DNA of 20,482 nucleotides, from the NCBI GenBank assembly GCA_003427395.1, contig BFEA01000584.1, positions 875,858 through 896,339 of the forward strand, in the 5' to 3' direction. Shown one piece after another: positions 1 to 9,111 of this stretch. A program made the position numbers and the translations under genes. The stretch is from Chara braunii (taxonomy: Eukaryota > Streptophyta > Charophyceae > Charales > Characeae). The notes below the pieces were generated by a model, which saw only the letters and a list, made by a program, of their open reading frames with translations, was not told the origin of the DNA and ran no database searches. The first letter of the stretch is position 1, and each line of letters begins with the position of its first letter.

Positions 1-770
1 GAGAGAGAGAGAGAGAGAGAGCATGGCCAGGGACAACGAGAACGGGGGGGGGGCAAGAAAAAGCGGGAGAGATTGTTGGCGGGGAGCAACAGCGAGATCA
101 AACGTGGCATAAAGACGGGCGTGACTGCAACGAGAGCGAGGGAGACGTGGAGGGGGAGAGAGATTGTGCAGGCAAGGAGTTCGAAAAACATCATGTGCCA
201 ACGGGGGAGAGTGAGGGAGAACGAGGGAGATTGCTGGTGGCGAGCAAGAGCGAGATTGTTCGGGCAGGAACATTGAGAAACATCGAGTGGGAACTGGAGG
301 GAGTGAGGGAGATTACTGGCGGGGTTGGGAGGCAGTCGTGCGAGAGGGAGGCGGAGGTCGAGCAGGGGGTGGAGGAGTCGAAACAAGAGGGAGAGGAGGA
401 GGTCGCGCGAAGGGGAGGAGGAGGAGGTCACGCAAGGGGGAGGATGGGGTCATGCGAGGGGTAGGAGGAGGTCGGAAGAGGGGGAGGAGGAGGTTGCGCG
501 AGGCGGAGGACGAGGTTGGAAGATGATGTGCGGGGAGGAGGAGCAGGTCGTGCAAGGATGAGCAGGAGGTCGAAGGAGGGGGAGGAGGAGGTCGCACAAG
601 GGAGAGGAGGAGGTCGGGGGAGAGGGAGTAGGACAAAAATGATGACGGGAGGAGGATCGATGATGGAAGCAAGGGAGGAAGGAGTGATCCTGATGATGAT
701 AGCAGTGACCCTCATGAGGACGGCAAGAACGCGATGGAGGAGGAGGGACGACGAGCAGGAGGAGGGGCCG
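1..770. repeat. GA-rich degenerate simple repeat / minisatellite
   Basis: The stretch opens with a pure (GA)n run (1-21) and continues as strongly purine-rich DNA. From about 340 to 770 variants of an aggaggtcgcgcgagggggagg motif recur without strict phase. Reading frames are open on both strands here, but they encode only low-complexity Arg/Gly/Glu or Pro/Ser runs, as expected from a degenerate purine repeat. I see no gene. Purine-pyrimidine asymmetry of this length could form triplex DNA, which is inference. Confidence 0.8.
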
Positions 771-1249
771 TGATGGGACCGTGCAGACACACAACACGTA
801 CACGAGGTGATGGAGGAAAAAGGAGGGGGTTGCTTTGTGGAAATTTTAACTTGTTTTTTCTTGTCTTTTTCCCCGCTTCTCAATCTTTGGACTATATGTG
901 AATCAGTGTGATTACAACTGCTTCCCTGCAACTTCCCTGCATTTTCATCGCAGCGTAGCTGCAACATGTCCACTTGTTGTCATTATAGTATTAGGGGGGA
1001 ACCCTGTAGCAGCCACATCCGTGCTCAAGCCTCCAACGAGGAAACATCCGGGAGCTGCATCCACCAGCAGGTGCAACACCTGCTACTGGTAGCATCAGCA
1101 CCGAACTTCTTCAATGGGCCAGTCGTTGTGCCTCCCCTCCGGTCCCCTCCCCTATGAACATCAGCAAGTTGTGCTCAATGCCACTCTGGGGGACCAAGGG
1201 GCTATCTCTAGGTGTCGGGCACCAAGCTTGCCCAGGCATGTACATGTGG
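771..1249. other. Intergenic stretch, probable SINE body on the minus strand
   Basis: No supported gene lies here. The left part (830-1000) is ordinary AT-balanced sequence with short T runs. The right part (about 1110-1249) lies immediately downstream, on the minus strand, of the tRNA-like head at 1250-1317 and is probably the unrelated body of that element. I could not define its 3' end or a target-site duplication. Confidence 0.4.
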
Positions 1250-1317
1250 CCTCTGGGAATTGAACCCAGGCCCTCCTGAATCCCACTTGCGTGCCTTACC
1301 AACTTAGCTAGGCCGCT
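1250..1317 (-). mobile_element. tRNA-derived SINE head (pol III A and B boxes)
   Basis: Read on the minus strand, this segment starts GCGGCC and carries an A-box match TAGCTAAGTTGG (about 1310-1299). About 32 bases further on is a B-box match GGTTCAATTCC inside a clean T-arm, CTGGG/CCCAG (about 1269-1253). The ends can form a partial acceptor stem (GCGGCCT with AGGCCAC, one mismatch). Spacing and arms match a tRNA, but the molecule is imperfect and runs on into non-tRNA sequence without a pol III terminator. That is the structure of a tRNA-derived SINE rather than a working tRNA gene. The family is not identified. Confidence 0.65.
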
Positions 1318-1339
1318 GCACAATTTCAATTTTCATGGA

Positions 1340-1700
1340 TGTCCCGTAGGGCGCCTGCCGCACCTTTTTTCGTTCGGTGTTTTTTGTTTTTCCCTGTCTC
1401 GCGCATTTCTCATCGGTCTTCTCGTCGTCGCGCCTTTCTGTTGAGTAACTCGAGTTCCGTTTTGGTTGGTGAGTGGCTGTTTTTTTTTTTCTTCTGTTGT
1501 TGTTGTGGTTGGTGAGTGTCTTGATCTTTCGCACGCTAGGACATGTGCTCCTTTTTTTTTTTTTTTTGGTCTTTCCACTCGATTGGCTGTGTGCTCTGCT
1601 GCGCTCCTTTCAATTTTTGACTGCATTCCCAGAATTTCCCACTGTCAGTGTTTGCCGGGGTTTTTTAGGTCAGACGCTGTCTGACCTTTTTCGTTGAATT
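1340..1700. other. T-rich non-coding stretch with one perfect hairpin
   Basis: No gene is supported. The sequence has long T runs (1481-1490, 1552-1567), TTG/GTT repeats and a pyrimidine bias on the plus strand. It could be an intron, a transposon leader or a decayed A-tail on the other strand. The frames open here encode only low-complexity Phe/Leu-rich or Lys/Arg-rich peptides. Confidence 0.5.
1667..1687. repeat. Perfect 9-bp inverted repeat flanked by T runs
   Basis: AGGTCAGAC and GTCTGACCT are exact reverse complements separated by GCT. The hairpin is preceded by six T and followed by five T. It resembles a stem-loop followed by a pol III-type T stop, but no RNA gene upstream supports that reading. 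Confidence 0.7.
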
Positions 1701-2258
1701 GAAGGACTTGATGAGACTTACGTTTGCCAAAAAGTTCATTCAAACGTGACCTATGACCGAGAGACAAAAACTTTTCAGCCTTTAGTCCGGACGCGTGTGG
1801 CGTCCAGAGGTATCGGATGTGGACGACAAGGCTACGCTTTTGTCGAAGCCGCAGGAACGTGCGAATAAGGGAATGCTAAAGTTAAACCTTTCCTACCTAA
1901 AACCCTTGACACATTCAAACAAAGAGCAGCTCTCCAAAGTCCAAGTCTTACACCTTAAGTTGCTTCAAACTATAAGAACACCCTTCATATGGAGACCGTG
2001 GAAGGAAAATTTAATGCAAAAGTCCATTGACAATTATGTTAAAAGCAAAGAAGTGTCATTTACATCAGCTAAATGGTGCGTCAGACTCTATGAACTCTTA
2101 AAATTACACATTGTCAAAATCTTCGTCAAAGTTGACTATAATTTAAATCAACTTTTAGGCACTACTAGATAACATTCAAACTGTTACGATATTCTAAGGC
2201 TACTTGAATCAGATTGAAGTACGTAATGGACATATTAACACGATCTGCGTGATAAATT
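1700..2258. other. AT-rich stretch without a supported gene
   Basis: One frame (1795-2172, plus) is open for about 125 codons, but it lacks an ATG at its start, has no recognisable domain and lies in AT-rich sequence with unremarkable composition. I see no RNA gene, repeat array or promoter here. Confidence 0.45.
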
Positions 2259-2924
2259 TCACGCTCTCCTCATGTGAATTGTCCAATCTTCTACAGTGCT
2301 CGTCTCATTGTGCCCATCGAACGTAGGGTCCTTGTACTCTACATAAGTTTCTATGACTTCATACTCTCGCAACAGGAGACTTCGTAAATATGTAATCGCT
2401 GTGTCCACGAGCCCATCCACGAGTGCTTTAAGCGACGGTTGGTCCATGATCCTCTTTCCAAATGCTTCCCGTCTTCGTCCGTCGATGTCATGTGCATTGT
2501 ATATGTTTGCACTTGTAGAATGATCGTTATGAATAAGAAAAGAAAGTTTGCAGCGCCCTTGGATACTTGACGCTGCACAGTACAAGGTCATCACCTTGAA
2601 GTTGTTGTGGTAGAACTTCAATGCTGAATAGTACAATTCTGAATACGGTGCGAGCACTTCTCGTGGATATTCTCTTGTTCCACAACACCTACGACCACAA
2701 ATATAAAAATATTGTCGAGGATAATGCTCCCAGCAATCCGGTGCGACATCCACACTTCTGACACTGAGTACTGCACCCTCGAAAACCACTTCAGGTGTGA
2801 AAAAGATATACCCCATATCATGCCATACATTTCTGCCCCACACTATATTGCTTGGCGGCCATCTAGTCGTTGAATGAACCATTTTGCAACACATGAAATA
2901 CATAAGCAGTAAAAGGCAAGCCAA
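2259..2924 (-). CDS. Unrecognised reading frame, possible exon
   Basis: The frame is open for 221 codons and ends just inside the window's AT-rich left flank. The first in-frame codon is TTG; the first ATG is about 2903, giving a product of about 214 residues starting MYFMCC. The composition looks like a real protein rather than a repeat translation, with several Cys (for example ICGRRCCGTREY near residue 75), many Trp/Tyr and a hydrophilic C-terminal third. I do not recognise a family. The next minus-strand frame upstream is the transposase-like gene ending near 3192, so this could be a downstream ORF of the same element or an unrelated gene fragment. A perfect AT palindrome (2927-2947) lies directly upstream. 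Confidence 0.4.
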   Translation of the reverse strand: MACLLLLMYFMCCKMVHSTTRWPPSNIVWGRNVWHDMGYIFFTPEVVFEGAVLSVRSVDVAPDCWEHYPRQYFYICGRRCCGTREYPREVLAPYSELYYSALKFYHNNFKVMTLYCAASSIQGRCKLSFLIHNDHSTSANIYNAHDIDGRRREAFGKRIMDQPSLKALVDGLVDTAITYLRSLLLREYEVIETYVEYKDPTFDGHNETSTVEDWTIHMRRA

Positions 2925-2926
2925 TG

Positions 2927-2947
2927 ATATATAGTTTAACTATATAT
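2927..2947. promoter_or_regulatory. Perfect AT palindrome (TATA-like) upstream of the minus-strand frame
   Basis: ATATATAGTT and AACTATATAT are exact reverse complements around a single T. The site lies 3-25 bases upstream of the open frame and about 25-45 bases upstream of its first ATG on the minus strand. It could act as a TATA element or be a simple AT palindrome; position is the only support for a promoter role. Confidence 0.3.
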
Positions 2948-3191
2948 GAATGGAAGCTCAATAACAAGTAAATGGTACACCAACACGCACGAAATGAGGC
3001 CTTCTCAGCGACTTATCCTATTGGTCTTCATCATCTGGAAGTGAAAGACATGCCAAGGCTTTCTCTCTGACCGATTTGGGAATGTGCACTTCATTTTTCA
3101 AATGCAACGTCCTTGATGACCAGTTCCACAAAACACAGTTCACGTGCTGCCACTGCTGCGCTGTTGTGCTGTCTCTCTTTCATATCTTATT

Positions 3192-3527
3192 TCATGCATT
3201 TGCATATTGCAGAGAAAGACTTTTAACGACAGGTTGTGGCACCCAATATTCAATAAGAACATGATTGAAAGTAGGCGACCTTCTATCGTTGTCAATATTA
3301 GAAATGACTCTACTCATCCACACAGGAACTCCTTGATCGATATCATCTTGCGAAGGACGCAAGAGAACGAATTGACCCTTTTCGACATCCACAACCGGGT
3401 CCAGCTCTGCTTTTGGACGCTCATTGGCTGTCCTAACAAACAACGGCTCCTTATTTTCATTGCTCTGCAAGAGGAAGGCAATATCAATATCCTCAGCATC
3501 GTCCTTCGTAATTTTGTCCCACAAGGG
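3192..3527 (-). pseudogene. C-terminal segment of the DUF7869-like transposase frame
   Basis: This segment continues in exactly the same frame as 3528-5936, directly after a TGA at 3528-3530. It encodes about 111 residues. Residues such as VEKGQFVLLRP, PVWMSRVISNID and VLIEYWVPQ resemble the small beta-rich, chromo/BAH-like tail that I associate with this protein family, where such domains recur as G-FV-R, W-G-V and W-Y patterns. Coding composition continues past the stop, so I treat this as the original C-terminus cut off by a nonsense mutation rather than as a separate gene. The true end, or an exon junction, may lie near 3192-3230. Confidence 0.6.
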
Positions 3528-4361
3528 TCAAAAGTCAGCCTTGAGTGATGTTTTCGCAAAGCCAGACCCATAATTTTGCTCGATTGTGTCCAGGAAAGTT
3601 TTCCAGTGTGAAAAAGCACTCTCCTTTGAGAAGCTAACCTCATCTTTCATTCCCAACCACTCGTGCCGCTTGTTTTCCAACCACTCAACAAACGTCTTCA
3701 CGCCTTCAATTCCTGATTTGAAATCCGAATTCTTATCCTTAGTGGGTTGAGCACGTGATGTTTCTATAACAGGTCGAACAGGTGACGGGAGAACAGGTGA
3801 AGGCTCGAATGGCCATTCGGGTGCAGCATATGCTTTATTTTCATCTCGTTTAAAGCAATAGACCGGAGAAGACCAATGCGAAGAAGTGCAATACTCTTTC
3901 CACTGGAACACAGGATGGTCATCCTTCATAGAAAACCTAAATAAATGTGGCTTTGTATGACCGGTCAGTCTGTTGATCAGGAAGGGCTTAACAGTTCCCC
4001 GCCAGTCAGCAATTTCATCCATGAATGTGCACAAAGGACGCTCGTTTTTTGAATTGGCAATGAGTTTGAACAGGTCGAGCATGGTATAAGCATCGTGCAT
4101 TTTCAGTTTGCGAGAGAAATGACTGAAAGTGGCATCAACGTCCGTATGTGTATGTCCTACCAACATAAAATCGAATTCGACTTCTTTGAAGAAGCCAAAT
4201 TTCACCGAAGTTGCGGCCAAAGACAAAACGTATTTGTTTTTGTTTTCTCTCAAGCAGTTGTCGGTTTGTATCCTCAATTTAGGAGGTAAGTCCCTTGTCG
4301 CCTGTATGTAACGCAGAACTTTCATAACGGATGACACCACAACATTGGAATCATGCGGATA
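3528..4361 (-). pseudogene. DUF7869-like transposase, second half of the core
   Basis: This is the same reading frame as 4362-5936, resuming immediately after the TGA at 4362-4364. The segment opens YPHDSNVVVSSVMKVLRY, which joins naturally to the residues before the stop. It holds two probable active-site positions of an RNase H-like core: IQTDNCLRENKNKY (Asp near combined residue 559) and LVGHTHTDVDATFSHFSRK (residues 594-601). These DN and HTH-D-D signatures are typical of the DUF7869 family as I remember it. A Lys/Trp-rich region follows and the segment ends at a second in-frame TGA. The catalytic residues look intact; the stops are what make the copy non-functional. Confidence 0.7.
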
Positions 4362-5936
4362 TCAAGGGTACCATGTGCGAACATGCACTGATGGTGAACG
4401 ACCGTGTGTGATAATAGCTATTAAATTTGTTTTCATCATTGGAATATTCGCGAATGCCTTCGACTTGTTTTCTCTGCCGATGTGTGGAATACTCGTCTTG
4501 CTTTGGTCCATACCGTCAATAATGACGCATAAACTGTTGGAACCTGGTCTCTTCGACTCATCCTTCCACACCTCATAAGCAGCACGGTGTTGGAGCTGCA
4601 AGTCCAAGTGTTTGTCGCGTTTCGAAACGAAATAATCACGCAGACTTACGAACTTCGCAGAATTGAGAGATTCTTTGAACTCAACACACTTCTCGCATTT
4701 CACAAAGTTTTGATCAACTTCATGGAATTTCACATGCCAGAAGTGTGTTCTCCACATGTTATAGAAAACTTGGAGAGAAACAGAAGGGACACCCAGGTTG
4801 TCAAATTGTGACTTCAACAACTTATAAATGTCAACCTTGTTATAGCAAGCAGGCAATCTCAAAACCACTCGTGATTCTCCATCTTTGATCCTCATGTCAT
4901 TGGGCATGGAATCTCCATTGTCACGCACAAAGGAGCTTAGTTTGCCAAACATCGTCGCATATGTTGCAGATGTGCGTCTGAATCCAGTGCTGCCGTGCTC
5001 CGGCATAATGTAACCTTTTGACAAAGTCACCCTCTTTTTCAAAATTGTATTCCTGCACACACCCAGTGTGAAACACCATGCACTAATGCACACCTTTCTT
5101 TTCCCCACAATAGGTTGCACAATCTCTTTCTCATCTTCCACGAAGGTGAACCTTTGTAACGTTTCAACCCACCATGCATCTCTACTTTTGTGATCCTTAC
5201 AGTAATATGCACTCCGGACTGCTTTGATGTCTTCCATGGTCATGCGAGCGCAACAATCTTGTTTACAACAAACTTGTCTGCGCACACTCGTCAGTGCTTT
5301 TTTGGTGAGCTTTCTGTTAACTGTTTGCAGAATCTTCTTTGACCGATGCATTCTGACACGGAAAGTATGAGGACGTTTCTCCGACGACAAACGTTTGGGG
5401 AAAATGTCATCAAAATCAGAGATGACATCAGAACTCTCCATACCGTTGCGACAAGAGTGGTCAGTGTCATCATCATCGCAAGGTTGTGGATGATCATTTT
5501 TGTCTGGAGAACTGTTGGCGTCAGATGACATCGAAGCACCAGATTCCGAACCATCTTCATCACTCTCGCCAAACAAAAGGCCTGTGTCCTCGAAATCTCG
5601 TAGCGAACTTCTTGGCACCCACATGATACGATCTACATCGGATGTGTTCCTGTCACCGGAGGCGGCCCTACCCTGACCTTCCGAACCTTCTGCATCAGAG
5701 GTTTTCACTGGCCCGCCCAAGGCTGGAGATGCACTTTCGCATGTGGTTTCTTCACACGCAGCCATCCGGGACCTTTTATGATCAGGAGATTCTAGAGTTA
5801 TTTGAACGTCTTGCGAAAACATTGGGAGGTCCATGGGAGGAAGTTCATCACTAAGCAGTATATTAGATGCCACACAGTCCATGCTTTCCAAAGTTCTGCT
5901 GACAGCTTGCCGCGGTGTATGCCCACCACAAGCCAT
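4362..5936 (-). CDS. DUF7869-like transposase, N-terminal and first catalytic part
   Basis: The frame starts at a real ATG (5936, MACGGHTPRQ) and runs 524 codons to a TGA. The first 170 residues are acidic, Ser/Asp-rich and probably disordered. Residues about 215-245 carry a Cys/His cluster (RRQVCCKQDCCARM through YYCKDHK) that may bind zinc. A second CxxC (KCEKC) lies near residue 410. The first putative catalytic carboxylates are in VIIDGMDQSKT (Asp474 and Asp477). Together with DN and HTH-D-D beyond the stop they form a D-D-D arrangement expected of an RNase H-like DNA transposase; catalysis is inferred. The frame continues without a shift to 3192, so the ancestral protein was about 900 residues. 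I saw no terminal inverted repeats. Confidence 0.7.
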   Translation of the reverse strand: MACGGHTPRQAVSRTLESMDCVASNILLSDELPPMDLPMFSQDVQITLESPDHKRSRMAACEETTCESASPALGGPVKTSDAEGSEGQGRAASGDRNTSDVDRIMWVPRSSLRDFEDTGLLFGESDEDGSESGASMSSDANSSPDKNDHPQPCDDDDTDHSCRNGMESSDVISDFDDIFPKRLSSEKRPHTFRVRMHRSKKILQTVNRKLTKKALTSVRRQVCCKQDCCARMTMEDIKAVRSAYYCKDHKSRDAWWVETLQRFTFVEDEKEIVQPIVGKRKVCISAWCFTLGVCRNTILKKRVTLSKGYIMPEHGSTGFRRTSATYATMFGKLSSFVRDNGDSMPNDMRIKDGESRVVLRLPACYNKVDIYKLLKSQFDNLGVPSVSLQVFYNMWRTHFWHVKFHEVDQNFVKCEKCVEFKESLNSAKFVSLRDYFVSKRDKHLDLQLQHRAAYEVWKDESKRPGSNSLCVIIDGMDQSKTSIPHIGRENKSKAFANIPMMKTNLIAIITHGRSPSVHVRTWYP

Positions 5937-5939
5937 TTA

Positions 5940-6060
5940 AAACTTTTCTGCGATGACAAAACAGTGGACCACTGACACAAGACATACATATCAATAACAA
6001 ATCCGCAGCTAGATGGATCACATGCAGTATATGTAGAGTGCAACACATGTGGTTCAGCGC
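5940..6060. other. Leader region upstream of the transposase-like frame
   Basis: About 120 bases of mixed composition separate the start of the minus-strand transposase-like frame from the satellite field. I found no convincing TATA box at a normal distance and no terminal repeat. Confidence 0.3.
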
Positions 6061-6770
6061 CGCCACTGCTAGCTATACACTGCCGATGTAAGGCCCGTGA
6101 ATGCGAAAAAAAGTACAGTCTTCAACAGAAGCGATGCACGAGAGACATGGCGACTGGCTGGCGTGTTGAACGCGATGATCTCCGTCCGCGGTCGTGCCCA
6201 ACCCGACGGCGCATCATCCCATTGCACAACACGACAGGCGCACACGGCGAGATCCACCGTCACCGTATTCTCACGACAGCGCGGTCATGTCCACCGCCGT
6301 CGTGTTGAAGATGACGATGAGCGACCGCCTGCTTGTTGAACGCGACGGTGCTTTGGTGGCGATAATGTCCCCGTTCGACGGTCGCATGTTGAACATTACT
6401 ACCGGCACGACGGCTACGAGAGTGACTGTCATGGCATCGAACACGACGGTGGGGTCGGGGTGTGCCACCTCTGTCGTGTTCGACACGATGACAGCGATCG
6501 TCATCGCGTTGAACACGACGACGCGGTCGTGTTCAGCACATGGTGTACATGCCCGCGCTCGAGCGTCATCGTATTGAAGACGACATGCTGTCGCTTTCGA
6601 CACGAGGACAGCGACCGTCACAGGTTGAGCACGATGGCGGGGTCGAGGGGTGCCACCGCGGTCGTGTTCGACACGAGGACAACGACCGTCAGCGGGTTGA
6701 ACACGACGGTGGGGTCATGTTCAGAACGTGCTGTACATGCCCGCACTCGAACGTCACCGCATTGAACAAA
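6060..6770. repeat. Diverged satellite field, 72-bp-unit related
   Basis: Degenerate copies of a unit containing GTCGTGTTCGACACGATGACAG, GTTGAACACGACGGTG and GGGGTGCCACC recur, most clearly at 6440-6500 and 6640-6710. A longer composite piece, GTCATGTTCAG followed by GTGTACATGCCCGC, occurs at about 6525 and 6715 and again near 7145. Frames are open in several phases on both strands because the unit length is a multiple of three, so those ORFs are not evidence of genes. Confidence 0.75.
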
Positions 6771-6872
6771 TATACATCAATCTAACTCTACAAATAAATA
6801 TAACTGATTTTATATGTAAGTTATTCTCTATAACTTATTGATACAACTTCTTGGGTTGTGGGTAACCACCTC
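6771..6872. other. AT-rich spacer inside the satellite field
   Basis: About 100 bases rich in ATA/TAT (for example AAATATACATC and AAATAAATATAAC) break the GC-rich repeat field. It could be a small insertion or an unrelated island. No target-site duplication was evident. Confidence 0.4.
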
Positions 6873-7240
6873 TGACATGAACGACACGATGACAGCGATC
6901 GTCATCGGGTAGAACACGACGGTGAGGTCATGGGGTGCCACAGCGGTCGTGTTCGACACGGTGACAGCGGCCGTCATTGGGTTGAACACGATGGTGGGGT
7001 TGCGGGGTGCCACTGCAGTCATGCTCGACAAGATGACAGCGACCGTCATCGGGTTGAACACGACGGTGAGGTCGGGGGGTGCCACCGCGGTCGTGTTCGA
7101 CATGATGACAACGACCATCTTCGGATTGAACACGACGGTGGGGTCATGTTCAGCATGTGGCGTACACGCCCGCGCGCAACCGTGATCGTGTCGAACACGA
7201 CGGTCGTCGTGTCGGACTCGACGATGGATGGCTCTGTGAT
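6873..7240. repeat. 72-bp tandem repeat, about four copies
   Basis: Copies start at about 6874, 6946, 7018 and 7090, exactly 72 bases apart. The unit contains the near-palindrome TCGTGTTCGACACGA, a GACAGCG-CCGTCAT block, GTTGAACACGACGGTG and GGGGTGCCACNGCG. The last copy grades into the composite end GTCATGTTCAGCATGTGGCGTACACGCCCGCG, also seen in the field to the left. The repeat is CpG-rich with diverged copies. Confidence 0.85.
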
Positions 7241-7259
7241 ACTGTTGGAGAAATTATGT

Positions 7260-7555
7260 TGACATCCTGAAAAAACACGAATGACGAATAGCAGCAGTGG
7301 ATGGGCGCGATTGGGGGGTTGTGGTGGGGGGGGGGAGGGTGCGGTGCCTTTGAATTGGGGGGAGACGGGTTTGGCTGGGGAGCGGGGGCGGCGAGGATTC
7401 CGAACTCACCTGGGTCGAAGAAGGCACGAATCGGAGCAGCAATGCAGCTGCCGTGGCGGAGTAACGCAACTGTCTTTCGCGTCGACGCGAAGGTGACACT
7501 GCACCGGCCTTTTGTCTGGAGCGACCCAAGGGAAAAGACCCTTGGATCCTCATGC
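7260..7555. other. GC-rich stretch without a supported gene
   Basis: A G-run (7320-7340) and mixed GC-rich sequence lead into the 106-bp repeats. A minus-strand frame open from 8061 to 7150 crosses promoter, repeats and satellite alike, so I do not accept it as a gene. Confidence 0.4.
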
Positions 7556-7559
7556 GGAG

Positions 7560-7860
7560 CCCGTTTTAACAGTCTCGGACGGCAACGGCAGCCGAATTGT
7601 CGCCCCCCTTGGCACCAACTCCCACCTCGGCACGACCGCACCCGATCCTGGCCCTCAAGCGACGGATCGATGGCCCAGACTTTCCCGGGATTCGAATCGT
7701 CGCCCGCTGGGCAACGATTCTCACCGCGGCACCTGCTTTCCCCGCACCCGATCCTCGCCCTCAGCCGACGGATCGACGGCCCAGATTTTCTTGGGATTCG
7801 AAACGTCGGTCCCGCGACACTGATCCCCCCGAGGCACCGGGTCCCAAACCCACACCCCGC
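7560..7860 (+). repeat. 106-bp promoter-proximal tandem repeat, about 2.5 copies
   Basis: CCCGATCCTGGCCCTC at 7641 recurs as CCCGATCCTCGCCCTC at 7747, 106 bases later. Both copies continue with GACGGATCGA-GGCCCAGA, a GGGATTCGAA block and a CACCG-GGCAC block. A partial third copy lies upstream (about 7577-7640). The array ends about 35-40 bases before a TATA box. Tandem elements just upstream of a TATA box are typical of the U3 region of retroelements and of strong plant promoters; that role is inference. Confidence 0.75.
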
Positions 7861-7894
7861 AGGCCGCATTCCCCCGCAGGCCTTCCACTGAAAG

Positions 7895-7902
7895 TATAAA
7901 TA
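7895..7902 (+). promoter_or_regulatory. TATA box (TATAAATA)
   Basis: TATAAATA sits in a GC-rich neighbourhood directly after the 106-bp repeats and is preceded by GAAAG, close to the plant consensus. Transcription would be expected to start around 7925-7935 on the plus strand. Downstream lie a GC-rich leader, the 34-bp satellite and then exon-like segments from 9112, so this may be the promoter of the large plus-strand element. Confidence 0.6.
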
Positions 7903-7924
7903 GTGGTGTGGGCCCACCATCTCC

Positions 7925-8165
7925 CATTTCTGCAAGTTCGTCGAGAGCAACGAAGCGTTGCGGAGGTTCGCGAAGTGTCCGAAGCCGGTGGAGCGCTGAC
8001 TCGCACATCGGAGGCTCGCGCAGAAGGCAACGGAGATCTCGCTCGCACATCGGAGGTTCACGCAGCATCAGAGCGAAGTGACGAGCATCCGCATCGAAGG
8101 CAGCAGACGAGGCCTGGGAGAACGGTAAACCGCCCTGAAGCAACCACGTGCTGCAACGTGGCATC
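7925..8165 (+). other. Probable transcribed leader with a 42-bp direct repeat
   Basis: The region downstream of the TATA box contains TCGCACATCGGAGG at 8001 and again at 8043. Flanking sequence is similar (a 42-base step), and GAAGTG/GAGCG motifs recur. Frames are open on both strands but differ from each other and show no domain. I read it as untranslated leader. Confidence 0.4.
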
Positions 8166-8179
8166 TCCGCCCATGCAGA

Positions 8180-8815
8180 GGCCGCCGTCGAGTTGAACTC
8201 GACGGGGGCATTGTCGAGTCGAACTTGACAATGGCCCCGGGGTCATCATCGAGTCGGACTTGACAATGGGCCGGGGTCATCATCGAGTCGGACTCGACAA
8301 TGGCATGTGTTCATCGTCGAGTCGAACTCGACAATGGCCCGGGGTCATCGTCGAGTCGGACTCGACATCCTGTGGTCATCGTCGAGTCGAAACTCGACAA
8401 TGGCCCGTGGTCATTGTCGAAGCGACTCGACAATTGCCAGGGGTCGTCGTCGAGTCGGACTCGAGAATGACCACAGGCCATTGTCGAGTCGAACTCGACG
8501 ATGACCCCAGGGGGTCGTTGATTTCGTCTCGGCATTGTCGAGTCCGACCCGACGATGAACCCAGGCCGTCGAGTCGAACTCAACGGTGGACCAGCGCCAA
8601 GTCGTACGCTCGACGTCGAGTCGAACTCGACAAATGCCCGGGGCCGTTGTCGAGTCCGACTCGATGACCACGGTCCGTTGTCGAGTTCGACTCGACAATG
8701 GCCATATGACATGCCGCTGCCGATGTGTTGGACTCGATGGCCCCATGCTGGCCGCTGTCGAGTTCTACTCGACGACGGCGTGCTGGCCATTGGCGAGTAC
8801 GACTCGACGGTGGCA
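8180..8815. repeat. About 34-bp palindrome-rich satellite (GTCGAGTCGAACTCGAC)
   Basis: A core close to TCGAGTCGAACTCGACAATGGCCCGGGGTCATCG repeats at steps of about 34 bases from 8210 to about 8490. It then continues in the opposite orientation (CATTGTCGAGTCGAACTCGACGATGACCCC) and in looser form to about 8810. Each unit centres on a near-perfect dyad, GTCGAGTCSGACTCGAC. The field is dense in CpG and TCGA sites. Frames open across it are by-products of the repeat. Confidence 0.85.
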
Positions 8816-9111
8816 AGCCTTCCGGCGTCAGGACAAGCTCTACGAACTCGTCTGCCGGCAAGAGCCAAGGTCTCTGGCCATCCGTTTGAGCTTCTCGACT
8901 GTCCGTCCTCGGCCTCGTCGCGAGGAACGCGACGATGGATAGCCGCCGATGGAATTTGTCGTTCTGTGTGTTTTCTCCTTCTGTTTTGGGAATTCGCAAT
9001 GCCTGGTTGTTGTGTGTATCTGCGACGGCTCCTCGGTGTGTGAGCTCGTTCGACCTTAGCAAAGGCTCCCTGTTGTGGTCGTCAATCGTTTGTGTGTGTA
9101 GGACGTTTGCG

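Noticed and set aside
73-973. Many overlapping ORFs on both strands (Arg/Gly/Glu or Ser/Pro-rich)
   Set aside because: They are translations of a degenerate GA-rich repeat and show no domain or consistent start context.
1111-1329. Minus-strand 72-codon ORF
   Set aside because: It translates the tRNA-derived SINE; the ASGIQEGLGSIPRG stretch is the usual by-product of a tRNA arm.
1795-2172. Plus-strand 125-codon ORF
   Set aside because: It has no ATG start, no domain and unremarkable AT-rich composition. It could be a gene remnant, but nothing supports it.
3144-3548. Plus-strand ORF opposite the transposase-like tail
   Set aside because: It lies antisense to a better-supported minus-strand frame whose motifs continue through it.
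6194-7262. Several plus and minus ORFs of 80-130 codons
   Set aside because: The 72-bp repeat unit is divisible by three, so every stop-free phase stays open; no gene is implied.
7150-8061. 303-codon minus-strand ORF
   Set aside because: It crosses satellite, GC-rich spacer, the 106-bp repeats and the TATA region without any domain. GC-rich sequence has few stops.
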